A DNA stretch of 64,000 nucleotides from contig OZ038380.1 in NCBI GenBank assembly GCA_964036045.1, positions 122,654,899-122,718,898 of the forward strand, read 5' to 3'. A model generated the notes under the pieces. That model was not told the origin of the DNA. It searched no databases and was given only the letters and a program-made list of their open reading frames with translations. This DNA is from Eutreptiella sp. 'Long Island Sound 2002'. Taxonomy: Eukaryota > Euglenozoa > Euglenophyceae > Eutreptiales > Eutreptiaceae. This document shows, one piece after another, positions 22,290 through 34,454 of this stretch; position 1 is the first letter of the stretch, and each line of letters starts with the position of its first letter. The position numbers were made by a program, and so were the translations under genes.

Positions 22290-22676
22290 GTGGAAGGATC
22301 GGAGAGAGTGCTGTTTTCAGAGGGAGACCTCACACCGCCGGTGATAAAAGAACCAAGCGTCACAAAGAAAAGGTCAGAACTGCCAACAACAGCACAGCCT
22401 GCAGACACGTGCCGGCTGAGCACCTTCTCCATACTGGACGCTGTGGGTACACAGCTCGGGAGTGGGAATTTGTCTTTAACAAGGGGCGGGATCCTACGGC
22501 CAATCAACTTGTTGACCAAAGTTGCCAAGAGAGGACAGCAGGACGAGCAGCAGGACAACGCCGAATATGGCAAGAGGGTCGCAGTTTCCCTGAGAACCGA
22601 TTCCGCAGTAATAGGGCTAGTGAACAAACTTGCCCTGAGCCCAGGGGCACACAATACATATGCCCTGGATCAGTAG
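22290..22676 (+). CDS. Unknown R1-borne ORF, 128 codons
   Basis: Reads KRSELPTTAQPADTCRLS, then a basic/Gln-rich segment (AKRGQQDEQQDNAEYGKR). The equivalent in R1 copy 2 is broken by a stop after the DAVGT motif, and copy 1 diverges. The opposite strand is also open for 146 codons. No family recognised; low coding probability. Confidence 0.2.
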   Translation: MEGSERVLFSEGDLTPPVIKEPSVTKKRSELPTTAQPADTCRLSTFSILDAVGTQLGSGNLSLTRGGILRPINLLTKVAKRGQQDEQQDNAEYGKRVAVSLRTDSAVIGLVNKLALSPGAHNTYALDQ

Positions 22677-23304
22677 ACAGATTCAGAGGCGCCTCTGGTG
22701 CACTCAGCAGGAGTCCACAAACCACATATGTAGGTAGGTTGGTATCTTCAGAAGCTCGGGATGCCTCTCTTGACAATGCAAGAAGATGGTCTTGTAAAGG
22801 GGACGTCCTGTCCCTCCCAGTGCCCTTCGTCACGTGCCCCTTGAGCTGCTCCCGCAGGTGCTTCGGAAGGCAGTGTCACGACCAGGCGGTCCAAGTGTCC
22901 CGGTAGGGAGGATGTCCCCACATGTGTCCACGGGTAAGGCCACATGCCCCCTCCTTTGGGCGGCCCTCTGGGGGGCAGCCCGGCGGTTTGGAGTATCTCT
23001 CACCACAGGACGTATTGATGCCGCAAGTCTACAGTACGATCCACTCAACCTTGTGGCTTGAGTTGACGGGTCCCGCTGCTTGGCAGGCGACCCCCTCCTG
23101 GACTGTGTAGCGGCTCACCTGTCACCGATTGCTTCCCTGGCTGCGAATGACGTTTGCCATGGTCCCCAATGCAGCCTGGCCGGGCTCAGACCAGCAGCCT
23201 CGGGGTACCGCCAGTGCTGCTGGCCTGGTGGTTTGGCTGGGTTGCTCCAGTGCGTCTGACCCATGGGGTGTGGTTTGTTATTACCTGTCTCTTGGCCGCC
23301 CTAG

Positions 23305-24875
23305 GTGCGCATGTGTGCGCTGTCCATGGCTCGGCGCTTATTCACCGCTGTGCGCGCCAAGCTTGTTCTTCTGTGTGGTGTCTGTGGCCACTTGGCACTT
23401 GTTCACCGGTGCGCGCACCCGGTGTGTCTTGTGTGCGGTGCCCATGGCCACGCGGCCTTCTTAACCGGTGTGCGCTTCCCTCGCGCTCTTTGTGCGGTTT
23501 TGGTGGCTACTTGGCGCTTGTTCACCGGTGCGCGCGCCCGGTGTGTTCCGTGTGTCGTGTCCGTGGCCACTTGGCGCTTCTTCATCGGCGGGCATGCGCG
23601 GTGTGTTCTGTGTGCGGTGTCCGAGGCCACTTGACGCTTGTTCATTGGTGTGTGTGCCTGGCGTGTTGGAGATGTTGTGTCCATGGCACCGGTGCCTGTG
23701 TGCGGCTTGTTCTGGGCGCGGCGTCCGTGGCCACTTGGCAGTTGTTTACCAGCGTGCGCACTGGGCGTGTTCTGTGTGCGGCGTCCTGGCCCACTTGGCG
23801 CGCTATCACCGGTGTGCGTGCCGGGCGTCTGCTGTCTGCTGTATCTGTGGCCACTTGACGCTTGTTTACTGGCACGTGCGCGGCGTTTTCTGTGCGCGGT
23901 ATTTGTGGCCACTTGGTGCTTGTTCACCGGTGTGTGTGCCGGGCGTGTTGGAGGTGCAGTGTCCATGGCCACTAGGCGCTCGTTCACCAGTGCGGGTGTG
24001 TGGCGTGTTCTGTCAGCGGTATCCGTGGCCACTTGGCGCTTGTTCCCCGATGTGTGCTAGGTGTATGCTGTTCGCGCTGTCAGCGGCCAACTGGCGCTTG
24101 TTCACCAGTTTGCATGCGTGGTGTGTTGTGCGTGCGGTGTTCTTGGCTACTTCCCGCTTGTTCACCGTCGCGTGCGCTGTGTTCTGTTTGCGGTGTCCAT
24201 GGCCATCTGGCGCTTGTTGACCGCTGCGCACGCCCCGTGTTTTGCGTCCGCGGTGTCCTTGGCCCCTTGGCGCATGTTCACCAGTGTGCGCGCCTGGGGG
24301 GTTGTATGTGCGATGTCTGTGGCCATTGGCGCTTGTTCACCGCGTTTGCGATGTCCATGGCCACTTGGGGCATGTTCACTGGTGCGTGCGCGCAGTCTGT
24401 TCTGTGTGCAGTGTCCGTGGCTTCTTGGTGCTTGTCCACTCGTGTGCGCGCTGGGCGTATTCTGTATGCCGTGTCCATGGCGACTTGGCGCTTGTTCACT
24501 GGTGTGCGCGCCTGCTTCTTGTGTGTGCGGTGTCCTTGGCCACTTGGCAGTTGTTCACCAGTGCTCGCGCCCGGTACTTTGCGTTTGCGGTGTCCTTGAC
24601 CCCTTTGCGCTTGGTCGCCGGTGTGCAGCAGCTGGCGTGTTGTGTGTGCGGTCTTCGTGGCCTCTCTGCGCTGGAACACCGTTGTGCACGCCCGATGTGT
24701 TGTGTGTGCAGTGTCTGTGGCCCCTTGGTGCTTGTTCACCAGAATCCGCGCCAATATGCATTGTCGGTGGCCTCTTGCCCCTTGTTCACTGGTGTCCTTG
24801 CCCAGTGTGGTGTTCGTGTGCTCTCCAGGCGTATTGGCCCTTGTTTTTGCGCGACGTGTGCGTTCTGTGGTGTAC
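23305..24875 (+). repeat. 60-bp minisatellite array 3 (about 26 units)
   Basis: Same unit and same order of variant units as array 1, showing that whole arrays were copied with their flanks rather than grown independently. Confidence 0.92.
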
Positions 24876-25275
24876 TGAGGCATTTTGCGTTCTTCTGTGT
24901 CCGCTGTGGTTCCTCCGCGCACCCAGCCTGCTCGCGTGCCGTACGCCTTTTTGGTGTGGTGTGTGTTTGCTGACGTGGTCGTGGTTGCTTGGCAACGGAT
25001 GTCTCGCCTTGGTTGTGGCCGGCGGCGTGCACTTCTTGTGTGCCTCGTGGCTCTGCCTTCGTGCGCCCTGCCTCGGCAGGTCCAGTTGCTCTTGGTGCGC
25101 TGGTCAGCTTTCTGGTCGCCGTGGTCCCTTCCCCTACTAAGGGCTCGCGCCCCTGGAGCAACTGGGCTGCTGCGCGGGGCACGTTGAGGGCGTCCAAGAA
25201 CAGGGCTCATGGTGCCTGCTGCTGGACCCCGCTGCGGGCGGGGCGCTGGGCCCGCTCCGCGTCGTACAGGTTCGG
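24876..25275 (+). repeat. Post-array tail, copy 3
   Basis: As the other tails up to GTACAGGTTCGGGG. Here it runs into the G/T/C-rich block instead of another R1 copy. Confidence 0.85.
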
Positions 25276-26930
25276 GGCCCGGCTGTGCGGTTGTCCCTGG
25301 CGAGTCCCTCCTCCGTCGGTCTCGGGCTCGGTGCGCTGCGGTGGTTTCGCGTATTTGCCCGGTCACTCACTCACTCGTCTGGTCTCCCGCACCTTCCTTC
25401 TCTTGACGGGGGACTTTGCCGGTGCACCAGGGATGTTGCGTGTGGATGCAGACACCTCCCCATACAGGTCGCAGGACGCCACGCCCGGGTCCGCGTGTGT
25501 GTGTGTTTTTGGGTGTTTTCACACCCATCCTGGCGTCCTGGCCAGGCTGGGACGGGCAACATCCCGTGTTTGGCTGGTTGTTTCCGCCCGTCCGGGCGTC
25601 CTGGCCCGGTCTGACAGGCCGGCCTCCCGGGTGCCTTCTGGTGCGCCTCACCGTTCTGGTTGCTGTTTTGGTTTTCTTTAGGCCCCCTCCGGGCTGCGTG
25701 TGCCCCTGTTCCTTTTTTGCGCCACCCTTGCCTTTTCGTTGTTTCAGGCCCTGAATGCGCTGATACTCAACACTTTATCCTTGCCCTCCCCGCCTTCTTC
25801 TTTTTTTTCTCTTCGAGCCTTCCTTGTCTCCGCCTCTCCGTTGTTTCCGGCCCCGGGTGTTCCGGGCCTCGGCGCATTGTGGTTACCCGCCCCCCTGCCT
25901 CTTTTGCTTTTTTGTTTTTCTTGCGCCCGCGCTGTTTGGTGGTTCCCGGCCCTCGGTGCCCCCGGGCTTGGCTCTGTTTGGTTGGGTTTCTTTCTCCTCC
26001 CTTGAGTTGCGGCCTTCAGTGTGGTATGTGCAGCGTGCGCTGCTGCTGTGCCGTCCCCTGCCCCCCCCCCCCCTCTGGTGGTTGCTCCTGGTCTTGTGCG
26101 GTGTCCCTTGTCTTCCTGTGTGGTGCCGCGGTCTGATGTGGGCTGTTTTGTGTGGCTTGCGGTGTTCTTCTGTGCCGTACCGTGCTGTGCTGGTGTGAGG
26201 GGACCTTGCTGTTTGGTGTGCTGTCGTGCTGTGTTGTTGGTTTCGTCGCTGGCCGTCTCCCGTTGGTGTTGGCCGCGCCGTTTCTGTTCGTGTGGTGCGG
26301 TGCCCTGCTGCGCCGTGCTGTCTGATGACGTGTTTCGTCGTGTGTTGTGCCGTCATGCGTTGTTGTGTGCTGTGGTGTTTTCTTCGGTGCTGTGCGGCGT
26401 TGTGGTGCGCTGTGACCTCTGGTCTGTTGCTGCGCCGTGCTGCGTTGTGTTGGTTGTGTCGGGTTGTCCTGCTCAGCCCCCCCCTCCCCCTGCTGCTGCC
26501 CTTGCTGTCCGGCTGTGCAGTGCGTCCTGTCGTGTTGTGCTGTGTTCCGCTGTGTGCCTGGTGCTGTGCGACGCTGTGGTGGTGCGCTTGCGTCGAGCTG
26601 TTCGGTGCTGGTTTGATCTGTGCTTGCCTCTTGCTGTGGTGCGTTGCTGTGTGCTGTGCTGTTTCCTCTGGTGCACTGGCGCTGCGATGTTGTGTGGTGG
26701 GGTGTGTGGTGGTGCCCTGCTTTCCCCGTGCTGTGTCCTGTGGTGCTGTGCTGCCTTGTGGCACTGTGCTTTTAGGCTCTGCTCTGTTTTTTGCTTTGCT
26801 GCTTGTGGTTGGTTTTCCTTCTACCTTTAAAAGCGACTGCTCTTTTTCTCTACCTTTAAAAATATTTCTGCTATACAAAAAATTTAGAGATTGCTTGCTG
26901 TGCCGCCCTGCTCTCTTGTGTTCTGCTGTG
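25276..26930. other. Strand-asymmetric G/T/C-rich block
   Basis: The plus strand is strikingly poor in A and made of words such as GTGCTGTGGTGTTCC and TGCTGTGCTG. This keeps both strands free of stops, giving ORFs of 269 and 283 codons (Cys/Val-rich, +) and 389 codons (His/Thr/Gln-rich, -). I do not accept these as genes. An AT-rich island with two TACCTTTAAAA words sits at 26820-26890. Confidence 0.6.
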
Positions 26931-27629
26931 CGCTGCTGTGCTGTGCCGCCTTGTGGTGCTTGTTTTTTCTTTCTGTACTGGGTGTTGCCTGTTTGTTGTG
27001 TGCTGTGTGGTCTGTGTGCTGTGGTGTTCCTTCCCTCCCTGCTGGCAAGCACAATACCGCGCTGTGATGTTATCTAACTATTTACCCCTGTGTGACCCCG
27101 CGTCCTTCTCAGTGTCCTCTGGCATGCCGGCGTTGGTGATGGTGGCGGTGGCCACGTTGTTGATGTGCTGCTGTGCTGTGCCGCCTTTTTGGTGCTGGCT
27201 TTCTGTACTGTGAGTTGCCTGTTGGTCGTGTGCTGTGTGGTCTGTGTGCTGTGGTGTTCCTTCCCTGCCTGCTTGCAAGCACAATACCACATTGTCATGT
27301 TATTGAACTATTTACCCATGTTTGACCCCGCGTCCTTCTCAGTGTCCTCTGGCATGCCGGCGTTGGTGATGGTGGCGGTGGCCACGTTGTTGATGTGCTG
27401 CTGTGCTGTGCCGCCTTTTTGGTGCTGGCTTTCTGTACTGTGAGTTGCCTGTTGGTCGTGTGCTGTGTGGTCTGTGTGCTGTGGTGTTCCTTCTCTCCCT
27501 GCTGGCAGGCACCATGCCACACTGTGATGTTATTCAACTATTTACCCCTGTGTGACCCCGCGTCTTTCTCAGCGTCCACTGGCATGTTGGCGTTGGTGAT
27601 GGTGACGTTGGCCGTGTTGTTGATGTGGA
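26931..27629 (+). repeat. ~230-bp tandem satellite, three monomers
   Basis: Monomers start near 26935, 27165 and 27395 at GTGCTGCTGTGCTGTGCCGC, with an exact 230-base spacing between the second and third. Each contains an ACTATTTACCC word and ends GGCCACGTTGTTGATGTG. A second array is at 40038-40700. Confidence 0.88.
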
Positions 27630-28232
27630 TGTTTGTTCCTGTTCTTGAGCTTTTTGAGTCTTCGACCTGACACAACGTAGTCATCCGCGGATATTGTGTG
27701 CCTGTCAGTGGTTGCACTTGGGTGCAGCCGTCGACTGGCTTCGCGAACTTTGCTCATTTGCCCCGGATGTTGCCGTACCTTTGGACGATAGGAGTCGGGG
27801 TGGTGCCAGAAAAAGACATGGTGGCACTGGCATAGTTCTGGCGTGTCATCTTCAAGTGGATAAGGAAATATTGGACGAGGGCACCATGAATTACTGTGGC
27901 ACTGCCTATCCTACACGCGTTTTTTTTTCGGGGGGACTCACCATGGCTTGACCCTGTATTGGGCATTACAACCGAGTGACATGGTGGTGAGGTTGTACAA
28001 TTTATGCATTGGACAAGATGGAACAGTGGTGGGATTTGACGTAAAGTGCCCCGCTGATAGGAGCCTGTTCGGAACAAACGGCTGCAAGCTGTTCAGGGGC
28101 GTTCAGGGGCACACAAACCCTCAGGTTCCATGTCAGATCCTTATTCTCAGATTGTCATGTGAATTCTACATGGACTGATGTGTATTCAGCATATTAATGC
28201 TAACTAGGTTCGTGTCTTGTTTTTGTGTCAGG
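27630..28232. other. Unassigned sequence, possibly decayed coding
   Basis: Forward frames give short open stretches such as MLPYLWTIGVGVVPEKDMV, interrupted by stops and frame changes. The same segment in the right duplication copy (40741-41200) is similarly broken. No family recognised. Confidence 0.3.
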
Positions 28233-28745
28233 ACGCTGCTATGGTGTTGAGTTTGGACACATTTTGTGTGAGTACAGGACAGGAATCACACAGAAAGGTA
28301 AGGCAGAACCTGATGGGGAGGGGTCCTGGTGACTCCCGGTCGCGTGGAATACATTGTCTGGTGTATCCCTAATTGATAATGCAATTGATGGTGCCACTAG
28401 AGGCATGGCGCGCGCAGTGACTGCCCTGTATCACAAGAGGCATGATCCAGAAGCCCTGAACGTATCAAAGGCGGCGCACGCATTCCGCTATGCTTTGTAT
28501 ACGGGCTCCAAGTCCGACTAGTTGATTTTTTTCTATACTCAACTTGCAGGTCTGTTGTTAACAATATCAAACCATAGGGCATGGGTATGTTCTCAGGTGA
28601 CCTCCTGGAGTCTGCAAATGCTGTTATCAAAGCTATGCACAATAACTACAGCAATAGAGCTGCTGGGAGATCTGCAAAGACAAATATAGGCGAGGCGTGG
28701 CTTAGAGTCGTTCACAAATGTCAATAACGTATTTTTCTGGCCGAC
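28233..28745 (+). pseudogene. Exon-like remnant of unknown gene, left copy
   Basis: A candidate exon (about 28233-28299) is flanked by TGTCAG and AAAG/GTAAGG, which look like splice signals. Further on, frames read NAIDGATRGMARAVTALYHK (to TAG 28519) and NAVIKAMHNNYSNRAAGR (after 28549). A TAG interrupts the last frame where the right-hand copy reads Gln, so this copy is broken. No known domain recognised; it could be an old DNA-transposon or host gene fragment. Confidence 0.35.
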
Positions 28746-30050
28746 CAGCTGCCTTGCGCGAAGGTCAGACCAACCGACAGGATGTCCACGTAAAGGCAGT
28801 CAGGAACTTTACCCTCACTTGGTTGTCCTTGTGAGGATCTTGTACCCCGTATGTTTGCCCTCTCAATGATTTCCAATATCTTCGACGTTTGAATTGCGTC
28901 CATTGCCCGTTGTAAAATATCTTGGTTTTCGCGCCAAAATAATCCTGCAAAAGGCCGTGAAATCCGTACAAGACGAACACAGGAAGAAGTCGGGATACTC
29001 TCTGATTTGATGAACACTTGGGCCAGCCTGACTGGCCAAGCAGAGAGATGTGCCGAAGTATTCACACACATGCTCGATTCATGAAGAGGGACCAAGAAGA
29101 ATGAAAATAGCTGGGAAAGCAGCCTTACAATTGCAACATACAATTGGAGCATCAATAGACGAGTCACTCCAATAGCAGAGATGAGAAAAGATTCCGCCCC
29201 TATCCCACCAATGAATTTATTAATGTTGCACGATTTAACTATGGGTTCATGAAGCTTGGCTATTCATGGCCCGTCCTCTTCGGTGCCCACAAGGTAACGG
29301 ACAAAATTGGGAAGACTGAGTTCGGAACATGAAGAATGTTCTTGACGTGCAGTATCAAGACAAACCAATGCATGGCAACATGCATGACATGTCCACTCTA
29401 AGGACTCACCAATGAACAGATGTGATAAACTTGCAATGAGTCAGCAGAGCCGGCTCACGTCAATACCTGACACCTGGCATATGACACATATATCATCATG
29501 ATGGCATTTCCTTGGTACTACACACCGGACGCAGGGTGATGATAACTTAGAAATATCATACCCCATCGCCATCTAGTGAGTGTGCTTGGCGGGCGTACTT
29601 GTTGCTTGAAGTCAAAACATCAAGAAGGGCCAGCCCACAAAATGTCACCTGGTTAGTGCATACCAAAGACCAATTGTTGGGCTCCCTGCAGGCAGATTTT
29701 TGCGAATCAAGGTCATGAATGGAATGTTCGCCCAACAAACAACATATGCCCCGCAACGAAAATCCGCATGTGCATGAGATAGAATCCACACATGGCTTGA
29801 AATCAGTGTTGCCTACTTCCATGTTCGTGTGACACCCAACTGTTTTAAATGCATGCTACTTAGTGAGAGATTGCGTGGAGCGATGCCTTGGATCACCTGC
29901 AGAGACCTAGACCTGGCCAGCAGATGGAGTGCACTTGGAGAGATGTCACGGGTCCAATGAGAGCACGACCATGGTGAGTCCCAAAGAGCTGGGTCCTCCA
30001 GAATCCAAACCTAAAGAGAAATGGTCCCGCCTCAAGCCCATTCCCTGAGA
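28746..30050. other. Decayed, no supported gene
   Basis: A minus-strand frame of 148 codons (28721-29167) is the longest. It has a hydrophobic N-terminus but is not kept intact in the right duplication copy. From about 29660 the sequence also recurs at 53150-53470 as a third diverged copy. Confidence 0.4.
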
Positions 30051-30160
30051 CAGAGAGAGGTCCTCACTAATCGACGCCCTAACAGAGAGACCCTCACCCA
30101 TCCATGCCCTCAGAGAGAGACCCTCACCCATCCATGCCCTAACAGAGAACCTGACCACAA
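30051..30160 (+). repeat. 30-bp tandem repeat
   Basis: Three to four units built on GAGACCCTCACCCATCCATG with 30-base spacing. Versions also occur at 43031-43135 and, degraded, at 55585-55690. Confidence 0.8.
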
Positions 30161-32155
30161 ATCAATCCAAAGTGCATGTATATGGAGAGAGAAGCTCGCC
30201 TAACCATGACCCAGGAGGGCGTGCATACACTTGGGAGTGAGAATCGCCCATCCTGACCGATGACTATGCTTGGCCCCAATTGTCTATGAGCTATTCTCAT
30301 GCCCGACCACAAGTTGACAGGAGAACGATGTTGGCACATAAACCAGGTACCAAAAATGATGTGAATCATCATTACCACACATACCGAAAATCAACGGAGT
30401 AAGAAGGCAGCACGCCTAGCATCAAAAGCAGAAGTGCAATTCTCCACCATTAGCATGTGGACTCACTGAATGTGCAAACAACATGTTCAATACACACAGT
30501 TGCCGAAGATTGACCCTCTTTAGTTCCGTCGAAGATCAATTTGTCGAAACGCATATGCAAAACAAAACAAAAAGACAAAGAAGAGAGCGAAGGCATTCAT
30601 TGGAAAGCAACAACTGAGTTACTTTCTTCCCGCCCGGTGTGTGTACCTCAGCCAACTCCACTGCCACTCCTCTTCCACCAGGGCTCCTGCAGCTTTAAGG
30701 GCGTCGTGATCCCCCATACCCGTAGGCGTGGCAAAAGCCGACGCAAATCCGCCCATTAACGCATACCAATCCCCCTTTAAGGGGCCTGTGAGTGTCAGTG
30801 GAGGCACCACACCAGGGTTTAGCCAGATCACAATTCTGGGCCATCTATCATCCACTGAAGTTACCCTAGCTTGTGACTGGCCTCCAGTCCAGCAACAGCA
30901 TAGAATCTGGCAAGTTTTCAAACGATCAGCCGCATTGAAGAAGAGAGAGCACTCACACACCACCAGCGACACGAGAAGGGCACCTGCACACACGGTAGGC
31001 CTGATCTGAACCAGAAGTGTCTAATCCTCCATCCTGTGGATTATGAATTGTATGAATTTTGAGTTCTCCAAAAGTTATACCCAAAATTGCTGAAATCATT
31101 GCAATTTGGAATGCCCCTGAAATCGTGCCCGAAATCTCTGAAGTCGCTAAGATTGTAGAAATATGAGACAGAGTGCCAATGTGATCCGAGACGGCTTCAC
31201 CCACCTCCACAAAGCACTGTCAGCTGCTCGGAAAGTAACAAAGAGGACGGGAGGATTTTAGTCTTGCCCCTGCATCTCCCCAGTCAACAGGGAACCAACA
31301 AGAACAGGTCAGCGGATGAGAGATAGCCAAGAGCAACATCGTGGACCGGTCCGCATAAGAAGACCACAAACAGATATATGATGCTAGCCATGCGAATCAT
31401 TAGCCCCTTGCATGACCCAGACTCCCACCGAGAGACATGAGAGCCTTGGGTCAACCCCAGTCAAAAGTGACACTTCGGGGAGGGACATGACATTGCATCA
31501 TGACAAGTGTACAGACAAACAACGGAAGTTGTTTTTTTTATTTGTTGTGATTCAGTCCGGGAAAAAAATGTTTTTTTCGGAATTTTGTTTTGGGGTTCAA
31601 AGTGCAAACTGGACTCCTGGTTTGAGATGAGCTAAAAAATATGTTTTCCCCGCGTCAGGCACGCAACAAAATGGTGGTGGATCTGGTAGGAATGCCTTAG
31701 CTTGCCCAATATGCGAAGTTAGGAGAAATAAATGTACTACTAAAAACTGTAACATTTGGAACTAAAAATAGCACAGGAGAAAAGTTAAAATCTCCGAAAT
31801 GAGAGACCCTGGAAGGGAAAAAAACCTCATCAATGCGACTGCAACATCTATCGGGTTGCTCGGGATTCAGACAGAACGCGAAACGGGGACGGAATGGTGC
31901 AGTTCTTAACATTGAAGTTTTGCTTCCATAAATAGAAAGAGTGTACTAAGAATAGAACGTGGTGTGCTAAAAATAGAAATAGCAATCATGGAGGGATTTA
32001 GCACTAACGGTGGTCCCCATTGCGTCGGAAAACCCCCAAAAAGGCTGAATCGCATCAGAGAGTTGCAAAAACAAAGCAAAAAAAAACATGGGCCGAGCGG
32101 AGCAAAGCAAAAAGATATCAACTTCATATCCACCGCACACTCAGAAATGCGTTCC
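30161..32155. other. AT-rich non-coding DNA
   Basis: No supported gene. Homopolymer A and T runs occur around 31530-31580. The stretch 30590-30720 recurs at 43590-43720 and 56390-56525. Confidence 0.5.
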
Positions 32156-33895
32156 TTCTTAGCCCACGCAAACTGCACCCCCTCTGATACCCGGAGCACC
32201 AAACTTTTTTCATTGAAAAAAATAGCTGTCTTTGGAAATTTGAAGGTACTCTTTTCCACACCTGCCCAGAGAATGCATCGTTCACCTAGTGTGCCCATTT
32301 TTTTGGCTGTTTTCAGGGGGGGTCTGGAATTTTTGTTTAGTCAAAATCAGAGGGCTTACGGGTCGATTTCCACGAAGAAACCGTTCTGTTGGCGAATTTG
32401 AAGAATACGAATTTTTGGATCTTCTGGAAAACCATTAACGATGGGCGCTGTTGACACAACCGGTACATGTCCACATGAAACATTAACTATCATAGGAGGC
32501 TGGGTGCTCGAGTCCTCGCACACCCAGCCACCTGGAGTGAGATTTTGAGGCCTATTTGAGATGAGCTCCTGACATTGCAAGTCTCAAGAAGCAAGAATCG
32601 AGCAAAAGCAAAAGTGCCAGATTTGATATGGGTTAAAGACTTGCACGGCCAAACACTCAGTGCGCGAGGGCTCGCGCACTCAACATACTGACAAAAGAGT
32701 TTTTTTGATACCCGGGACTGCTTGCATTCTGCCGCTAGCCTCAGAAGGGCTTTTTGGGATTCCTCCCTTTTCGAATGCTGTGAAAACAGTGAGCTCAAGA
32801 ATGGCGTTTAGACAGTCCTCTTGTAGGGAACCTTGTTTCCTCACGTCCTGTGACACATTGCTTCTGAAACACTTTTACACAGCCCCTGAAGATGGGAGGC
32901 TGGAAGTGAGGGCACCCGCTATTCAAATCAATTGCACCTTACATAGTGCATGGCGCGAAAAAGAAGTACATTCATTCACAACTGTTTCTCCTGACATGAC
33001 GGGAACGGTACAACATGAGGAACCCATTGAGACATCAGAACCTCATTTGACATGGAATGTTCCTTGTCCAGGACCATTTGGAAATACACATTCTACATAA
33101 TTGAGTGCGCTAGGCCTCGCGCACTCAACATGCTAAAAAGATATTTCTTCTGATTTTCCTGACTAATGCCATTCTGCTGATAGCCTCAAAAAGGCCTATT
33201 CAGATTACTCCACCTATGATTTTAAATCTCATTTTGTCACATAACTCAGTATCTGGGCATTTTTGCAAACAGCATGAAAAACTCTACATGACTGCGAAGT
33301 CGATTTTCGAAAATTCGAATGTTTTGGAGGATGCATTTCTGATCTGGCATCGCACTCAGTAAGGATTTCCCACAATCGCGGATTCATTCGCAATTTAGCG
33401 GCAGCGACGCAGGCGTAAATAGTATTTTTGGTCAATTTCGGGCGTATCATCCACGGCACGCAAGAAATCAGCATATGCAGTTTCGTAACTATGCATACCC
33501 AACATCCTGAGCACATTTCTGGACCCCTGCCCTCCCCAGCTGTAACGTTATAGGCCATTTTCATCCTTTCCCCCCCCTCTTGACGCTGAAAACAGCTACA
33601 AACGGCCTTTGTGCGCTCCATAGAACCAGGGCACCCATACAAGGGCAATGGTCTATTGTTAGATGGCCTTTGAAGAGGCATTGCATGCAAATAAAATGCG
33701 TGTAGCCCTCGTTGCCATCACGTTATAACACGAATGTGGTTATGTAGAGAATAGACTTGTCTGGAAGGTGACAATGCCAGGCCGGTTTGAATCTTCATTT
33801 TTGAGCTGGAAACATGGGGAAATTGCGCGTCTTTTTTTTGCACACAAATGCGGCCCTTGCGTTCCAAGCAGGGTGCAGTTTGTGTAGCCTAAGAA
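32156..33895. mobile_element. Inverted-repeat-bounded segment, 1.74 kb, left copy
   Basis: TTCTTAGCCCACGCAAACTG plus CACCC at 32156-32180 reappears inverted at 33871-33895 with three mismatches in 25 bases. No transposase is visible. Inside are two palindromes: AGTGCGCGAG/CTCGCGCACT at 32659-32680 and TTGAGTGCGC/GCGCACTCAA at 33102-33129. Each is followed by a related ~100-bp sequence. The right end nearly touches the minus-strand integrase remnant. It could be a non-autonomous DNA transposon; target duplications are not obvious. Confidence 0.45.
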
Positions 33896-33950
33896 CTTTG
33901 AAGTCTACAAATGATCCCGTATAGCGGGGCTGTCCCTTCCCTCGACGCAC

Positions 33951-34442
33951 TTACAAAAGGCTCCTCCAAAGAAAATGGGAAAGATGACGAGGCCTTGACA
34001 ACCATGATTCGCTGGGAATGTCCTGAGCAAGAGGTGACCCATTGGGCCCACAAAGAAGAATGCCCCACACCAATGTATTTGCACATTGTACAAATCCATG
34101 CGCCACGAGCTGTGTACCCCTGTTGATGCATATCACGGCTGGGACATCAAACACCTTCAACCCATGCCGGATCATTGCTTGCGCCACAGTCATGGCTTGC
34201 AGCTCCAGTCCGTGTTCGTCCCTCTTGTCCTTCTTCTTGGTTTTTGTGCCGGGAAGCGCCACGATGTATCCGCTGTGGCAGTCGACTGCCAGAATAGCAC
34301 AGTCACTGAACTTGCCTTTCACAGTGACTTCTGGCATCGGAAAGACATCCATTGAAATTAACTTCATGGGACTCTCTGGGATGGCCATGTACCCCGGGCT
34401 TCCAGCAGTTGACCAGTTGGGATGTTGGGTGGCCCTGCACAC
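33951..34442 (-). pseudogene. Integrase core remnant
   Basis: Corresponds to the integrase catalytic core: LISMDVFPMPEV (first Asp kept), a VDCHSGYIVALPG block, then VICINRGTQL where the second catalytic Asp of the SDxG motif is Asn. The expected E-containing helix is garbled. Inactive. Confidence 0.8.
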
Positions 34443-34454
34443 CGCACACGCCTT

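Larger units (their letters stand above)
21060..23304 (+). repeat. R1 repeat, copy 4
   Basis: Complete equivalent of copy 2 from TTGACATACG onward, including the right part missing from copy 3. The left breakpoint of the 13-kb tandem duplication falls in it near 22760. Confidence 0.87.

Noticed and set aside
25883-27052. 389-codon minus-strand His/Thr/Gln-rich ORF
   Set aside because: Compositional artefact of A-poor DNA; the right duplication copy does not keep the frame and the opposite strand is equally open.
29825-29840. TGTGACACCCAAC as another LTR start
   Set aside because: It lies in ordinary duplicated sequence, has no polypurine tract before it, and the third copy (53326) does not preserve it.
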